The notes below the pieces were generated by a model. That model did not search any database. It saw only the letters and a list, made by a program, of their open reading frames with translations, and was not told the origin of the DNA. Both the position numbers and the translations under genes were made by a program. DNA of 64,000 nt from Salinilacihabitans rarus (lineage in GTDB: Archaea; Halobacteriota; Halobacteria; Halobacteriales; Natrialbaceae), in the NCBI RefSeq assembly GCF_024296665.1, contig NZ_CP100762.1, positions 248,001 through 312,000 on the forward strand, read 5' to 3'. Shown here piece after piece: positions 33,583 to 41,689 of this stretch (position 1 is the stretch's first letter; each line of letters starts with the position of its first letter).

Positions 33583-34869
33583 TCAGAAGCCGGCCGCCTC
33601 GTGGGCGTCGAGGAGGCGCTGGGTCGTCTCGTCGACGTCCTCCGTCTCGAGGAACCGCGCGAACGTCTCCTCGATCTCGCTTTTGACCTCCGGGCGGACC
33701 GCGGTGCCGTGGGCGATCGTCGTCGGCTGCTCGTCGGACCCCTGGAACGCCTCGATCTGGTTCTGGAGGAACGGCGGGAACCCGTCGGTGGAGACGTCGG
33801 TTCGCGGCGGGATCGACCCCTTGATGGGGTTGAACCGCTCCTGGGCGTCGATCGTGCCACAGTAGCTCAGGAACGCCGCCGTCGCCTCCGGCGAGGGGTT
33901 CGGCTCGGGCATGACGAACGAGTCGATCACCATCGAGTAGACGCCCTCCGTCCCCGGGAAGGGGACGTAGTCCCACCCGGATTCGTACTCGAAGTCGGCC
34001 TCGCCGTACTGGCCGGCCGCCCAGTCACCCTGGTGGATGAACGCGGCCTCGCCGTCGATCACCTGCGCGTTGCCCTCGTCCCACGCGATGGCCCCCGCGT
34101 CGGGGCTGAAGTAGTCGCCGTACTCGACGACGAGTTCGAGCGACTCCCGGACCTGCTCCTCGAGGCCGTCGGTCTCGCCGGCGACGTACTGCTCGAACGT
34201 CTCGACCCCGTGCTGGCCGATCAGGACGGTCTCCCAGAGCTGAACCGTCGACCACTCCGTCGAGGTCTGGTGTGCCATCCCCGTGTAGCCGGCGTCGTCG
34301 GCCGCCGCGAGCACCTCCAGCAGATCGGCCGGATCCTCGATGCCCTCGGGATCGACGCCGACGTCCTCGACGATCCCGACGTTGTAGAACAGGTTGTTCA
34401 GCCGGTGGATGTTGAGCGGGACGGAGACGAGGGCGTCCTCCGGGCTGGCGACGTCCATCACGCTCGCGAGGTAGGCCTCGCGCATCTCCTCGTCCCACAG
34501 GTCCTCGACGCTCGCGAGCACGTCCGCGTCCGTGTACGGCCGCAGCGACTCGCCCGGCCAGATCTGGAACGTGCTCGGCGGCGTCTGGTCGACGATCCGC
34601 GACCGGATGGCCGCGTCGAGCGCCGACCCGGCCCCGCCCGGCGCGGGGTTGTTGTCGATCTCGACGTCCGGGTACTGCTCCTGGAAGCCCTCGAGCAGCG
34701 CGTTGAGCGCGTCCTCTTCGCCGCCCGCGGTCCACCAGTGGACGATCTCGAGCGTGCCGTCCTGACGGCGAACGTCGCCGAGGTAGCCCGAAAGCCCGGC
34801 GAGACTTACGGCCCCCGTGACCCCCGTAGCTTTGACGTACCGCCGACGTGACAGACGTTCGTGTATCAT
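33583..34869 (-). CDS. Sugar-binding protein (solute-binding family 1) lacking a lipobox Cys, cassette 2
   Basis: A 428-residue protein starting MIHERLSRRRYVKATGVTG. The twin-arginine signal (SRRRYVKATGVTGAVSLAG) is present, but where the lipobox Cys should be there is Leu (SLAGLSGYLG). There is no Cys near the site, so the protein is not expected to be N-terminally lipid-modified. The binding domain is clearly homologous to cassette 1: IVHWWTAGGEEDALNALLEG, FQIWPGESLRPYTD, NIHRLNNLFYNVGI, IHQGDWAAGQYGEA and YVPFPGTEGVYSM. It heads the second sugar import operon. An inverted repeat directly abuts the start codon and may be an operator. Confidence 0.9.
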   Translation of the reverse strand: MIHERLSRRRYVKATGVTGAVSLAGLSGYLGDVRRQDGTLEIVHWWTAGGEEDALNALLEGFQEQYPDVEIDNNPAPGGAGSALDAAIRSRIVDQTPPSTFQIWPGESLRPYTDADVLASVEDLWDEEMREAYLASVMDVASPEDALVSVPLNIHRLNNLFYNVGIVEDVGVDPEGIEDPADLLEVLAAADDAGYTGMAHQTSTEWSTVQLWETVLIGQHGVETFEQYVAGETDGLEEQVRESLELVVEYGDYFSPDAGAIAWDEGNAQVIDGEAAFIHQGDWAAGQYGEADFEYESGWDYVPFPGTEGVYSMVIDSFVMPEPNPSPEATAAFLSYCGTIDAQERFNPIKGSIPPRTDVSTDGFPPFLQNQIEAFQGSDEQPTTIAHGTAVRPEVKSEIEETFARFLETEDVDETTQRLLDAHEAAGF

Positions 34870-34886
34870 GGTAGACAGTGACTACC
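34870..34886. promoter_or_regulatory. Inverted repeat GGTAG-N7-CTACC next to the cassette 2 start codon
   Basis: A perfect 5-base inverted repeat with a 7-base spacer lies immediately upstream of the ATG at 34869. In a leaderless gene this would cover the transcription start, a typical place for a repressor. The regulator is unknown. Confidence 0.4.
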
Positions 34887-34917
34887 TCATTCCTATCCTT
34901 CGGTACGATATGCCTAA

Positions 34918-34935
34918 TAATTATTCATATAATTA
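34918..34935. promoter_or_regulatory. AT-rich palindrome TAATTAT-N4-ATAATTA between cassette 2 and fumC
   Basis: A perfect 7-base inverted repeat in the most AT-rich part of the 233-base divergent gap, about 50 bases before the binding-protein start. It may combine the TATA element of cassette 2 with an upstream regulator site. It is about 170 bases from the fumC start, so it is less likely to be the fumC core promoter. Confidence 0.4.
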
Positions 34936-35102
34936 GCGAACGAAATACGTCGAACCGTGTGAGAGTAACGAAACCCGTCACGTGGCGCCCGTGGTCGCCG
35001 CGCGGGGTCCGACGCTCCCGGAGCCGATCCGCGCGAACCGTCTCGGGGCGACGACGGTGCGTTTTCGGTGGATTTTACCCGACCGACCGCGAGGTTTCGA
35101 GT

Positions 35103-36518
35103 ATGGCAGGCGATGACGAGTTCCGGATCGAGGAGGACAGCCTCGGCGAAATGCGCGTGCCGGCGGACGCTTACTGGGGGGCACAGACCCAGCGCGCCGT
35201 CGAGAACTTCCCCATCTCGGGGATCACCTTCGGTCGGCGGTTCGTTCGCGCACTCGGCGTCGTCAAGAAGGCCGCCGCGCAGGCCAACCGCGACCTCGGA
35301 CTGATCGAGGACGACGAGGCCGAGGCGATCATCGAGGCCGCGGACGAGGTCATCGCCGGCGAACACGACGACCAGTTCCCCGTCGACATCTTCCAGACCG
35401 GCTCTGGAACCTCCTCGAACATGAACGCCAACGAGGTCATCGCGAACCGCGCGGCCGAGATCTACGGCGCGGAGGTCGGCGACAGGGAGATCCATCCCAA
35501 CGACCACGTCAACTTCGGCCAGTCGAGCAACGACGTGATCCCGACGGCGATGCACGTCGCCTCCCTCGAAGCCGTCGAGAAGGACGTCATCCCCGCGCTC
35601 GACACCCTGCGGGAGGCCCTCGAGGAGAAAGAAGCGGAGTTCGACGACGTCGTCAAGACCGGCCGCACCCACCTCCAGGACGCCACGCCCGTCACGCTCG
35701 GTCAGGAGTTCGGCGGCTACCGCACGCAGGTCGAGAAGGGCCTCGCGCGCGTAGACAAGGTCCGCGAGCACCTCGCGGAACTCGCGCTGGGCGGCACCGC
35801 GACGGGGACGGGCCTGAACACCCACCCCGAGTTCCCCGGCCGCGCGGCCGAGTACATCACGAAGGAGACCGGCGTCCAGTTCCGCGAGGCCGACGACCAC
35901 TTCGAGGCCCAGGCCGCCCACGACGCCATGAGCGAGGCCCACGGCGCCCTTCGCGTCGTCGCCGGTTCGCTGAACAAGATCGCCAACGACCTGCGCCTGC
36001 TCGCCTCCGGCCCCCGCAACGGCCTCGGGGAGATCGAACAGCCCGAGAACCAGCCGGGGTCGTCGATCATGCCGGGCAAGATCAACCCCGTCGTCGCCGA
36101 GGCCGTCAACCAGGTCCACAAGCAGGTCGTCGGCAACGACGCCGCGGTCGCCGCCGGCGCCGCCGAGGGCCAGATCGACCTCAACCTCTACAAGCCCGTG
36201 CTGGCGCACAACTTCCTCCAGTCGGCCGACCTCATCTCGAACGCGAGTGCGGTCTTCGCCGACCGGTTCGTCCGGAAACTGGAGGCCAACCGCGAGTACT
36301 GCGAGGAGCAGGTCCAACAGTCGATGGCTCTCGCGACGTCGCTCAACGTCCACATCGGCTACGACAAGGCCAGCGAAGTCGCCAAGACCGCGCTCAAGGA
36401 GGACAAGACCGTCCGCGAAGTCGCCCTCGAGAAGGGGTACCTCGACGAGGCGGAGGCCGACGAGGTGCTCGACCCCCGGAAGATGACCGAGCGGGGCATC
36501 CTCGGGCAGGACGACTGA
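35103..36518 (+). CDS. fumC: Fumarate hydratase, class II
   Basis: The ATG at 35103 (MAGDDEFRIEEDSLGEMRVP) gives 471 residues; the frame extends upstream to 34878 but without family similarity. The class II fumarase signature GSSIMPGKINPV lies at about residues 319-330. Other conserved segments are GSGTSSNMNANEVIANRA, HPNDHVNFGQSSNDVIPTA, KTGRTHLQDATPVTLGQEF and the active-site region NGLGEIEQPENQPG. The enzyme interconverts fumarate and L-malate in the citric acid cycle. Distinguishing it from aspartate ammonia-lyase, a close relative, rests on the HPNDHVN and TGLNTHPEF details, which favour fumarase. Confidence 0.95.
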   Translation: MAGDDEFRIEEDSLGEMRVPADAYWGAQTQRAVENFPISGITFGRRFVRALGVVKKAAAQANRDLGLIEDDEAEAIIEAADEVIAGEHDDQFPVDIFQTGSGTSSNMNANEVIANRAAEIYGAEVGDREIHPNDHVNFGQSSNDVIPTAMHVASLEAVEKDVIPALDTLREALEEKEAEFDDVVKTGRTHLQDATPVTLGQEFGGYRTQVEKGLARVDKVREHLAELALGGTATGTGLNTHPEFPGRAAEYITKETGVQFREADDHFEAQAAHDAMSEAHGALRVVAGSLNKIANDLRLLASGPRNGLGEIEQPENQPGSSIMPGKINPVVAEAVNQVHKQVVGNDAAVAAGAAEGQIDLNLYKPVLAHNFLQSADLISNASAVFADRFVRKLEANREYCEEQVQQSMALATSLNVHIGYDKASEVAKTALKEDKTVREVALEKGYLDEAEADEVLDPRKMTERGILGQDD

Positions 36519-36557
36519 GCCGGATCTGACGGATTCGACACCCGTTCTCGACGGTGC

Positions 36558-36583
36558 GTGTGCCACGCGCCCGCGGCGCACAC
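36558..36583 (+). terminator. Possible hairpin downstream of fumC
   Basis: GTGTGC (36558-36563) and GCACAC (36578-36583) can pair with an inner 3-base stem, 40 bases after the fumC stop. No T-run follows directly, so this is only a candidate. Confidence 0.25.
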
Positions 36584-36749
36584 ACCTGACAGATTCGGTA
36601 GAACTCGGGCGCGAGTACTCGGGCGATTCGACCGTTCTTTCTTGCCGACTCGACCGACGTAAATCAGCGTATAGAAGCCCGATCAACGTCGATCTGGGCG
36701 GAATAAAAGAACCCAAGTAGTTTTAACGAGGGGCGTCGTCAGACGATAT

Positions 36750-36983
36750 ATGCACACCTGTCGCGACTGCAACCAGTCGTTCCGGACCGAACTCGCCCTC
36801 GAACTCCACCGGGACTCGTGCAAGAACGGACAGCTGTTCTGTCAGGTCTGTGGTGATCGATTCCGCGAGCGAGAGGCCACGCAGGACGGCTGGCACTACG
36901 AGTGCCCGAACGAGGACTGCGACGGCACCGGCCTGCAGGAGGACCTCGTTCACGTACGGGACGTTCGAGCGGCGACGCACTGA
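36750..36983 (+). CDS. Small double zinc-finger protein (HVO_2901-like)
   Basis: A 77-residue protein with two metal-binding knuckles. The first is C2HC-like, CRDCNQSF...LELHRDSC (residues 4-24). The second is CQVCGDRF (about 31-38) followed by HYECPNEDCDG (about 49-59). It ends in an acidic stretch. This matches the arrangement I recall for the haloarchaeal HVO_2901 zinc-finger family. Small zinc-finger proteins are numerous in haloarchaea and several affect stress survival or biofilm formation; a nucleic-acid or protein-binding role is likely. An AT-rich promoter (GGAATAAAAGAACC and AGTTTTAACG, about 36699-36728) precedes it. Confidence 0.82.
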   Translation: MHTCRDCNQSFRTELALELHRDSCKNGQLFCQVCGDRFREREATQDGWHYECPNEDCDGTGLQEDLVHVRDVRAATH

Positions 36984-37070
36984 CCCGTCCAGCCGCCGGG
37001 ATCACGCGATTGAACGGTCCCGGCCGCCGATATCCCATCTTTTATTCTCACCCCGTCCCTGACGGCACGT

Positions 37071-37559
37071 ATGGAACGGCTCAACCCGCGGGTCCGTGCC
37101 GTCTGGGTGGTTTCGGCGCTGGTTCGTGCCGCGGTCTTCGCGGGCATCGTCGTCGGCGGTACGTTCGCGCTCTACGTCGCCGACATCGTGGCGACGTCCC
37201 GCTCGCTCGTACTCGGCGGGGCGGTCGCGCTGGTGCTCGTCCTCGGGGTCGCCCGCGTCCTCGTCGCCTGGCTTCGCTACGGTATCTGGCGGTTCGAACT
37301 CCGGGAGGACGCGCTCTACATCGAACGAGGGGTCTTCACCCGGGTGAAGACCGTCGTCCCCTACGTCCGGGTCCAGCACGTCGACTCCCGCCGGTCGCCG
37401 ATCGAGCGGCCGATCGGACTCGCGACGCTCGTCGTCTACACGGCCGGATCGCGCAGCGCCGACGTGGCGATTCCCGGGCTGACGCCGGCGCGGGCGGAGG
37501 CCCTGCGGGAGGAACTGCGCCGCCTCGCGATCGAGAGCGAGGGTGAGGACGCCGTATGA
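37071..37559 (+). CDS. PH domain-containing membrane protein (YdbS-like)
   Basis: A 162-residue protein with two N-terminal membrane spans (about 13-35 and 45-63), then a single bacterial-type PH (bPH2) domain marked by [20 protein letters not shown] and [20 protein letters not shown] and the following [11 protein letters not shown] (cores quoted). It overlaps the next gene by ATGA, the same order as Bacillus ydbS-ydbT, where the pair protects against some membrane-active antimicrobials. In haloarchaea the pair is conserved but its role is unknown; a membrane-stress or defence function against halocins is a plausible guess. Confidence 0.85.
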   Translation: MERLNPRVRAVWVVSALVRAAVFAGIVVGGTFALYVADIVATSRSLVLGGAVALVLVLGVARVLVAWLRYGIWRFELREDALYIERGVFTRVKTVVPYVRVQHVDSRRSPIERPIGLATLVVYTAGSRSADVAIPGLTPARAEALREELRRLAIESEGEDAV

Positions 37560-39145
37560 GGAAACTCCACCCGGCGTCGGTCGCCGTCCGGTCGCTCTCG
37601 CGCAGTCTGAACACCGGGTTTCTGTTCTTCGTCGTCGGCGTGGTCGCCTCGCCCGGCGGGGCGGGCGCGAACCTGCTGGCCATCGGCGGGATGGTGTTGA
37701 TCGGGATCGCCTTCGGCGTCGTCTACGAACTCGCCTACTACCAGCGGTTTCGCTACCGGACGACCGAGGACACCTTCGACGTCGCCTCCGGCGTCGTCTC
37801 GCGGCGCGACCGCGAGGTCCCCCTCGGGCGCGTCCAGAACGTCGACGTCCGCCAGAACGTGATCCAGCGGGCACTCGGCATCGCGGCCGTCCACGTCGAG
37901 ACCGCCGGCGGCGGCGAGACCGAGGTGACCCTCAAGTACGTCGACGAGCGCGAGGCCAAACGCCTCCAGCGGGTGCTCCGGCGGAAGGCCCGCGGGGCCG
38001 ACGTCGGCGCTGACGCCGACGGCGAGACCGACGGGGCCGAACGGTTCGACGACGAGTACGGGGACGAGGACGAGGAGGAACTCCTGTTCGAGATCCGGCC
38101 GAGCGAGCTCGTGTTGCTGAGCGTCTTCACCATCGACCCCGGGGCGAGCGTCCTCGGCGGGATCGCCGTCTCGTTCGCCAGCGGGTTCGACCCGACGACG
38201 CTCGTCCCGTTCGACCTCATCGAGGGCGACCTCCCCGGGTCGGGGCTCGTCGCCCTCGCGTGGGCCGTCACGCTGTTCGTCCTCGCGGCTTGGGTGCTCA
38301 GCGCCGCGCTGACGTTCAGCCGCTACTACGGCTTCCGGCTCACCCGCGTCGGCGACGAACTCCACTACGAACGGGGGCTCGTCCAGCGCTACAGCGGGAC
38401 GATCCCGCTCGGGAAGGTCCAGACGCTTACCGTCACCGAGTCGGTGCCGTTTCGCTGGTTCGGCTACGCCTCGCTGGCCGTCGAGACGGCCGGCTACGCG
38501 CCCGGCCAGTCCGACTCCCGCGGGAGCGAGTCGGCGATCCCGCTGGCCGAGCGCGAGCGGGTCCTCTCGCTGGCCCGCTCGATCGAGCCGTTCGGCCCGG
38601 CCGACCCCCTGCGGTCGATCCCCAAGCGGGCGCGGGAACGCTACGCGGTCCGGTACGGGGCCGTCGTCGTCCTGCTCGTCGCCGCCGGCTACGCCCTCGC
38701 GACCTGGGTCGGCGTCGTCCGCGACTGGTACGTCCTCGCCGCGCTCGCGCTCGCGGTGCCGGTCGCCGCCCACCTCAAGTGGGCAAACCGCGGCTACCGC
38801 GTCGGCGACCGCTACTTCTTCGCCCGGACGGGCTTCTGGCGCCGGACCACGAAGGTCGTCCCCTACTACCGCGTGCAGGCCGTACTCTTCCAGCAGACGA
38901 TCTTCCAGCGCCGGCGGGGACTGGCCAGCGTGACCGCCGACACCGCGAGTTCGGCCTCGCTGCTCGGCCGGGCCGCGATCGCCCACGACGTCGACGCCTC
39001 CCGCGGGCTGGAACTACAACGGGTCACCGAGGAGCGACTGCAAGAGCAGTTGCTCGAACGCAAGCGCCAGCGGACGTTCGGCCGCTGGTTCGGCGACGAG
39101 TCGAGCGATCCACGCGAGGGGGCGTCGGGCGCGGACGCGAGCTGA
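37556..39145 (+). CDS. Multi-PH-domain membrane protein (YdbT-like)
   Basis: A 529-residue protein with three bPH2 domains separated by membrane spans. Each repeat has the same motif: [32 protein letters not shown] (about 64-95), [24 protein letters not shown] (about 265-288) and [24 protein letters not shown] (about 421-444), of which only short cores are conserved (R.V..GR.Q.V). An acidic insert (about 150-180) follows the first repeat. It is translationally coupled to the YdbS-like gene. A hairpin 5 bases after the stop may terminate the operon. Confidence 0.85.
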   Translation: MRKLHPASVAVRSLSRSLNTGFLFFVVGVVASPGGAGANLLAIGGMVLIGIAFGVVYELAYYQRFRYRTTEDTFDVASGVVSRRDREVPLGRVQNVDVRQNVIQRALGIAAVHVETAGGGETEVTLKYVDEREAKRLQRVLRRKARGADVGADADGETDGAERFDDEYGDEDEEELLFEIRPSELVLLSVFTIDPGASVLGGIAVSFASGFDPTTLVPFDLIEGDLPGSGLVALAWAVTLFVLAAWVLSAALTFSRYYGFRLTRVGDELHYERGLVQRYSGTIPLGKVQTLTVTESVPFRWFGYASLAVETAGYAPGQSDSRGSESAIPLAERERVLSLARSIEPFGPADPLRSIPKRARERYAVRYGAVVVLLVAAGYALATWVGVVRDWYVLAALALAVPVAAHLKWANRGYRVGDRYFFARTGFWRRTTKVVPYYRVQAVLFQQTIFQRRRGLASVTADTASSASLLGRAAIAHDVDASRGLELQRVTEERLQEQLLERKRQRTFGRWFGDESSDPREGASGADAS

Positions 39146-39149
39146 GACC

Positions 39150-39169
39150 CGGGAGCGGTTCGACTCCCG
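39150..39169 (+). terminator. Hairpin after the YdbT-like gene
   Basis: CGGGAG (39150-39155) and CTCCCG (39164-39169) form a perfect 6-base stem around an 8-base loop CGGTTCGA, beginning 5 bases after the stop. The loop resembles a tRNA T-loop, but no tRNA surrounds it. Confidence 0.35.
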
Positions 39170-39488
39170 TCAGGCGGCCGTTCGGGGACGCGGCGACGGA
39201 TCGACCCGAGAGGTATCGTCACGAGTAGCGAACGAAGGCGGAAGATCGGACGACCAGGGGATGCTGGCGGCGAGTTCCCTCGCTCGCGTCGCTCGCGCTC
39301 GTTCGGCTCCGGGACGTAACGACTGCGGGAGATCGACTATCCCACCGACGGCGGGGTTGTCGTGACCATCGCGCGACACGACCCGTGGGCGACGCCGAGC
39401 GACGTCCGTCTGCCGGCGCCGTCGCGACCGCGACCCCCCGTGGGCGACCACGTTCCGGGTAGCTCGTCCCCCCATCGAGGGGATCAAT

Positions 39489-39503
39489 TTGATATAGCGA
39501 CAT
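39489..39503 (+). repeat. Left copy of inverted repeat flanking the recombinase module
   Basis: TTGATATAGCGACAT. Its reverse complement, with one mismatch, is at 41591-41605. The first 12 bases match exactly. Confidence 0.5.
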
Positions 39504-39584
39504 ACGATTTATCAGTCGCAGTTCGAACGCCGCGGATCGCCACGGAACTCCGAGAAGACGCCTCGAACGGCGCTATTTCCGGGT

Positions 39585-40628
39585 TTAGAGTAGCGAGTAG
39601 ACGTTGGCCTCGTAGACTCGCCGGACGCGGTCACCCCAGTTGTGGGTGTAGGTGTCGATCACGTCGCTGGCGACGTCGCCGCGGAGGTACTTGACGACGC
39701 CGCGGTCCCCGGTGCGATCCCGCAGATGGGTGGTAAAGAAGTGCCGGAAGTAGTGGGGCGTGACGTTCTCGGCGGCCCCGCCGCCCGTCCGGTACCAGCC
39801 ACGCTCCCGGGCGTGTTTCTCGACGACGTACCGGACGTCCGACGGCGTCAGGCGCTCGCCCCACGACTCGCCCGTGTCGAGAAAGAGGGGGTTCGCCGGC
39901 GAAACCGGGTCCGGGCGGATCGCCAGCCACTCGATCAGCACCCGGCGGAGTTCGTCGCCGACGGGGATCACCGTGTCCCGCTTGCGCTTGTTCGAGGCCG
40001 TCCGCTCCTCGCCGTTGACGACGTCTCCCCGGGCGGGTTCGGCGGAGACGTACAGCGAGTTCGGCCGCCGGTCGAGGGCGACGCGGGGTTCCCACTCGCA
40101 GTCGAGTTCCGCCGTCGAGAGTTCCAGGTCCCGGAGGTCGAGGTTGCAGAGTTCCCCGACGCGCATCCCGGTCTTCAGCAGGGTGACGACGACCGCCCGC
40201 TCCAGCGGGTGGGGGATCGAACCGACGAACGATCGCATCCCCTCGACGGAGATGTCCCGCCGGGTCGGGTTCGTGTCGATCGACTCGTTCATCTCCTCTA
40301 TGACCAGCGCCATCGGGTTCGACTCGAAGACGCCGACCCGGTTCATGTAGTCGTAAAAGCGGTTGACGTAGGAGGCGTAGGTCGCGATCGTGCTCGGTTC
40401 GTGGCCGCGTCGCAGCGAGTGTACCCACGCCATACACTCCCGCCTGCTCGCGGTCTCCGGGGTGACTTCCCGCCCGTCGGGATCCTCGCGGACGAACGCC
40501 TCGAACTCCCGGAGCACCCGCTCGTAGGCGTCGAGGGTGCGCTCGCTCTTGCCGTGGTAGCGTTGCTCGTCGAGGAAGTACGCGATCGGATCCTCGACGG
40601 ACTCCGGCGCGCCGGCCTCAGTCGCCAT
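39585..40628 (-). CDS. Tyrosine-type site-specific recombinase/integrase
   Basis: A 347-residue protein. Residues 1-110 form a SAM-like core-binding domain (ERTLDAYERVLREFEAF). The catalytic domain (about 125-345) has Arg156 in TGMRVGELCNL, a basic beta-hairpin with Lys214-216 (NKRKRDTV), His292 and Arg295 in HYFRHFFTTHL, and the nucleophile Tyr327 in DTYTHNW. The position of the second His (XerD LGH) is Asp318 (LRGD), a variation that I recall as usual among haloarchaeal integrases. It overlaps the RHH-type partner gene by 11 bases. The family cuts and rejoins DNA at specific sites, as in integration, excision or dimer resolution; which one applies is open. Confidence 0.9.
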   Translation of the reverse strand: MATEAGAPESVEDPIAYFLDEQRYHGKSERTLDAYERVLREFEAFVREDPDGREVTPETASRRECMAWVHSLRRGHEPSTIATYASYVNRFYDYMNRVGVFESNPMALVIEEMNESIDTNPTRRDISVEGMRSFVGSIPHPLERAVVVTLLKTGMRVGELCNLDLRDLELSTAELDCEWEPRVALDRRPNSLYVSAEPARGDVVNGEERTASNKRKRDTVIPVGDELRRVLIEWLAIRPDPVSPANPLFLDTGESWGERLTPSDVRYVVEKHARERGWYRTGGGAAENVTPHYFRHFFTTHLRDRTGDRGVVKYLRGDVASDVIDTYTHNWGDRVRRVYEANVYSLL

Positions 40629-41010
40629 CGTCGCCCTCCACGATCGCGTACCCGCCGTGGCGCCCGCTGTACCGAATCCGGTTGTCGGCCTGCAGGGATT
40701 CGAGGGCCTCGTCCAGTCGCGACTCGACGTCGTCGCTGACCGCCTCGAGGAGTTCGTCCCACGAGTACGTGTCGTCCTCTAGTAATTTTAGGACCCGCCT
40801 TTCGAGGCCGTTACCCCCGGGGTTTGCGTCCGGAGAACCGGCTTCCTCGCGGTCGGGTTCGAACCCCCGGCGCCCCGCCTGTACCATCGTCCGGACGAAC
40901 TCGCTCTGGCTCATCCCGAGTTCGTCGGCGTGGCGTTTCCACTCGGCTTTCTGGTAGGCGGGGACGTAGGTCTTGATGACTTTCTTAGACGTTTCGGCGG
41001 ACTCGCCCAT
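40618..41010 (-). CDS. DUF5805-like protein: RHH-type N-terminus and winged-helix C-terminus
   Basis: Start at the ATG at 41010 (MGESAETSKKVIKTYVP); the longest frame adds ten residues. The 130-residue protein begins with a ribbon-helix-helix-like unit (KVIKTYVPAYQKAEWKRHADELGMSQSEFVRTMV, in part) and, after a flexible linker, ends with a winged-helix-like unit (ERRVLKLLEDDTYSWDELLEAV, then IRYSGRHGGYAIV). Both halves look DNA-binding. It precedes and overlaps the recombinase gene by 11 bases, so it is made together with the enzyme and may regulate it or direct recombination, as excisionases do. This arrangement matches haloarchaeal proteins named DUF5805 as far as I recall. Confidence 0.8.
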   Translation of the reverse strand: MGESAETSKKVIKTYVPAYQKAEWKRHADELGMSQSEFVRTMVQAGRRGFEPDREEAGSPDANPGGNGLERRVLKLLEDDTYSWDELLEAVSDDVESRLDEALESLQADNRIRYSGRHGGYAIVEGDDGD

Positions 41011-41689
41011 ACGCGACCCCTCACGGGCCGTGATCTTCAATCTGTCCCTACATTCGAGCTAAGTAACCTTATCTGTGATTGAGGCACCCTAACCGCGTCC
41101 ATGATAGAACCAATGTTCGAGATTAGTGTATACTACAGCACCACAATTGAGGATCTTAGGTTTGGCTGCCTAGTACCACACTTTGGGATACAATTACGGC
41201 GCCGAACTCCGCCGCGGGCGTTCTCCGACGCCGCATCCGCGCCTCGCCCGGGAACCCGACTGCACCGTGTCCCGTGCCGTGTGCCCGGCACAGGGGCCTC
41301 TGTGGCCGAGCGTTCGGCCGACCGGACTCTACGGGATCGCCGTGCCTTCGGAGTGCACGTACTGCGCCGTCGCGAATCGCGGCACCGGCCGGCCTCGACG
41401 AACTGCTACTCGTCGTCCGGGGGAGGGATCGAACGAATGCGTCCGCGTCGAAGCCACCGGTTGCCGGGTCGGCGGTTGTGGTGTCCCCGGACCCCGTTGG
41501 TCTCGTTACCGCCGGTAGGGCTCCCCGTTCACGATCGCGAGATCGACACGTCGGGTGACGGCGACGTCGCGCGCCGACCGTGTAAACCCCATATCGCTAT
41601 ATCAACTGCACCCTCGAAATAGTTGACAACCGACCAACCGGACCCGGAACTGTACGAGACGACAACTGTTCCGAAGCCGGCACGTAACA
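41011..41689. other. Non-coding stretch upstream of the recombinase operon and the formyltransferase gene
   Basis: No open frame here has haloarchaeal codon use; those present are basic and Pro/Arg/Ser-rich. Bases 41041-41190 are AT-rich for this genome and contain likely promoter elements of the minus-strand recombinase operon (CTAAGTAACCTTATCTG). A short hairpin GTGCCG-N6-CGGCAC occurs at about 41275-41292. Near the right side (41591-41605) lies the second copy of the inverted repeat, followed by the probable promoter of the formyltransferase gene (CTCGAAATAGTTGAC). Confidence 0.55.
41591..41605 (-). repeat. Right copy of inverted repeat flanking the recombinase module
   Basis: ATATCGCTATATCAA on the plus strand, the reverse complement of TTGATATAGCGATAT. 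It matches 39489-39503 in 14 of 15 positions. Confidence 0.5.

Larger units (their letters stand above)
39146..39584. other. Non-coding stretch between the PH-domain operon and the recombinase module
   Basis: The open frames here are arginine- and proline-rich and not acidic, so none looks like a real gene. The stretch holds the hairpin at 39150-39169, a GC-rich segment with repeated CGCTCG units (39283-39302) and an AT-rich part (39484-39515) with the left copy of the inverted repeat that also occurs at 41591-41605. The convergent recombinase gene ends at 39585. Confidence 0.6.

Noticed and set aside
36525-36602. Similar strings CTGACGGATTCG and CTGACAGATTCG after fumC as ends of a small insertion.
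   Set aside because: The match is 11 of 12 bases over 60 bases of spacing with no coding content; the evidence is too weak to call an element.
39150-39169. Hairpin loop CGGTTCGA after the YdbT-like gene as a tRNA T-arm.
   Set aside because: The loop has eight bases and no cloverleaf can be drawn around it. It is better read as a terminator-like hairpin.
40848-40880. A T-loop-like GGGTTCGAACCC inside the RHH-type gene, suggesting a tRNA fragment or attachment site.
   Set aside because: It encodes the in-frame residues RRGFEPDRE of a well-supported protein and no acceptor, D or anticodon arm surrounds it.
41101-41622. A 173-residue plus-strand frame in the gap before the formyltransferase gene.
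   Set aside because: The product is rich in Arg, Pro, Ser and Cys and not acidic, and codon positions show no GC bias, so it looks like a chance frame.
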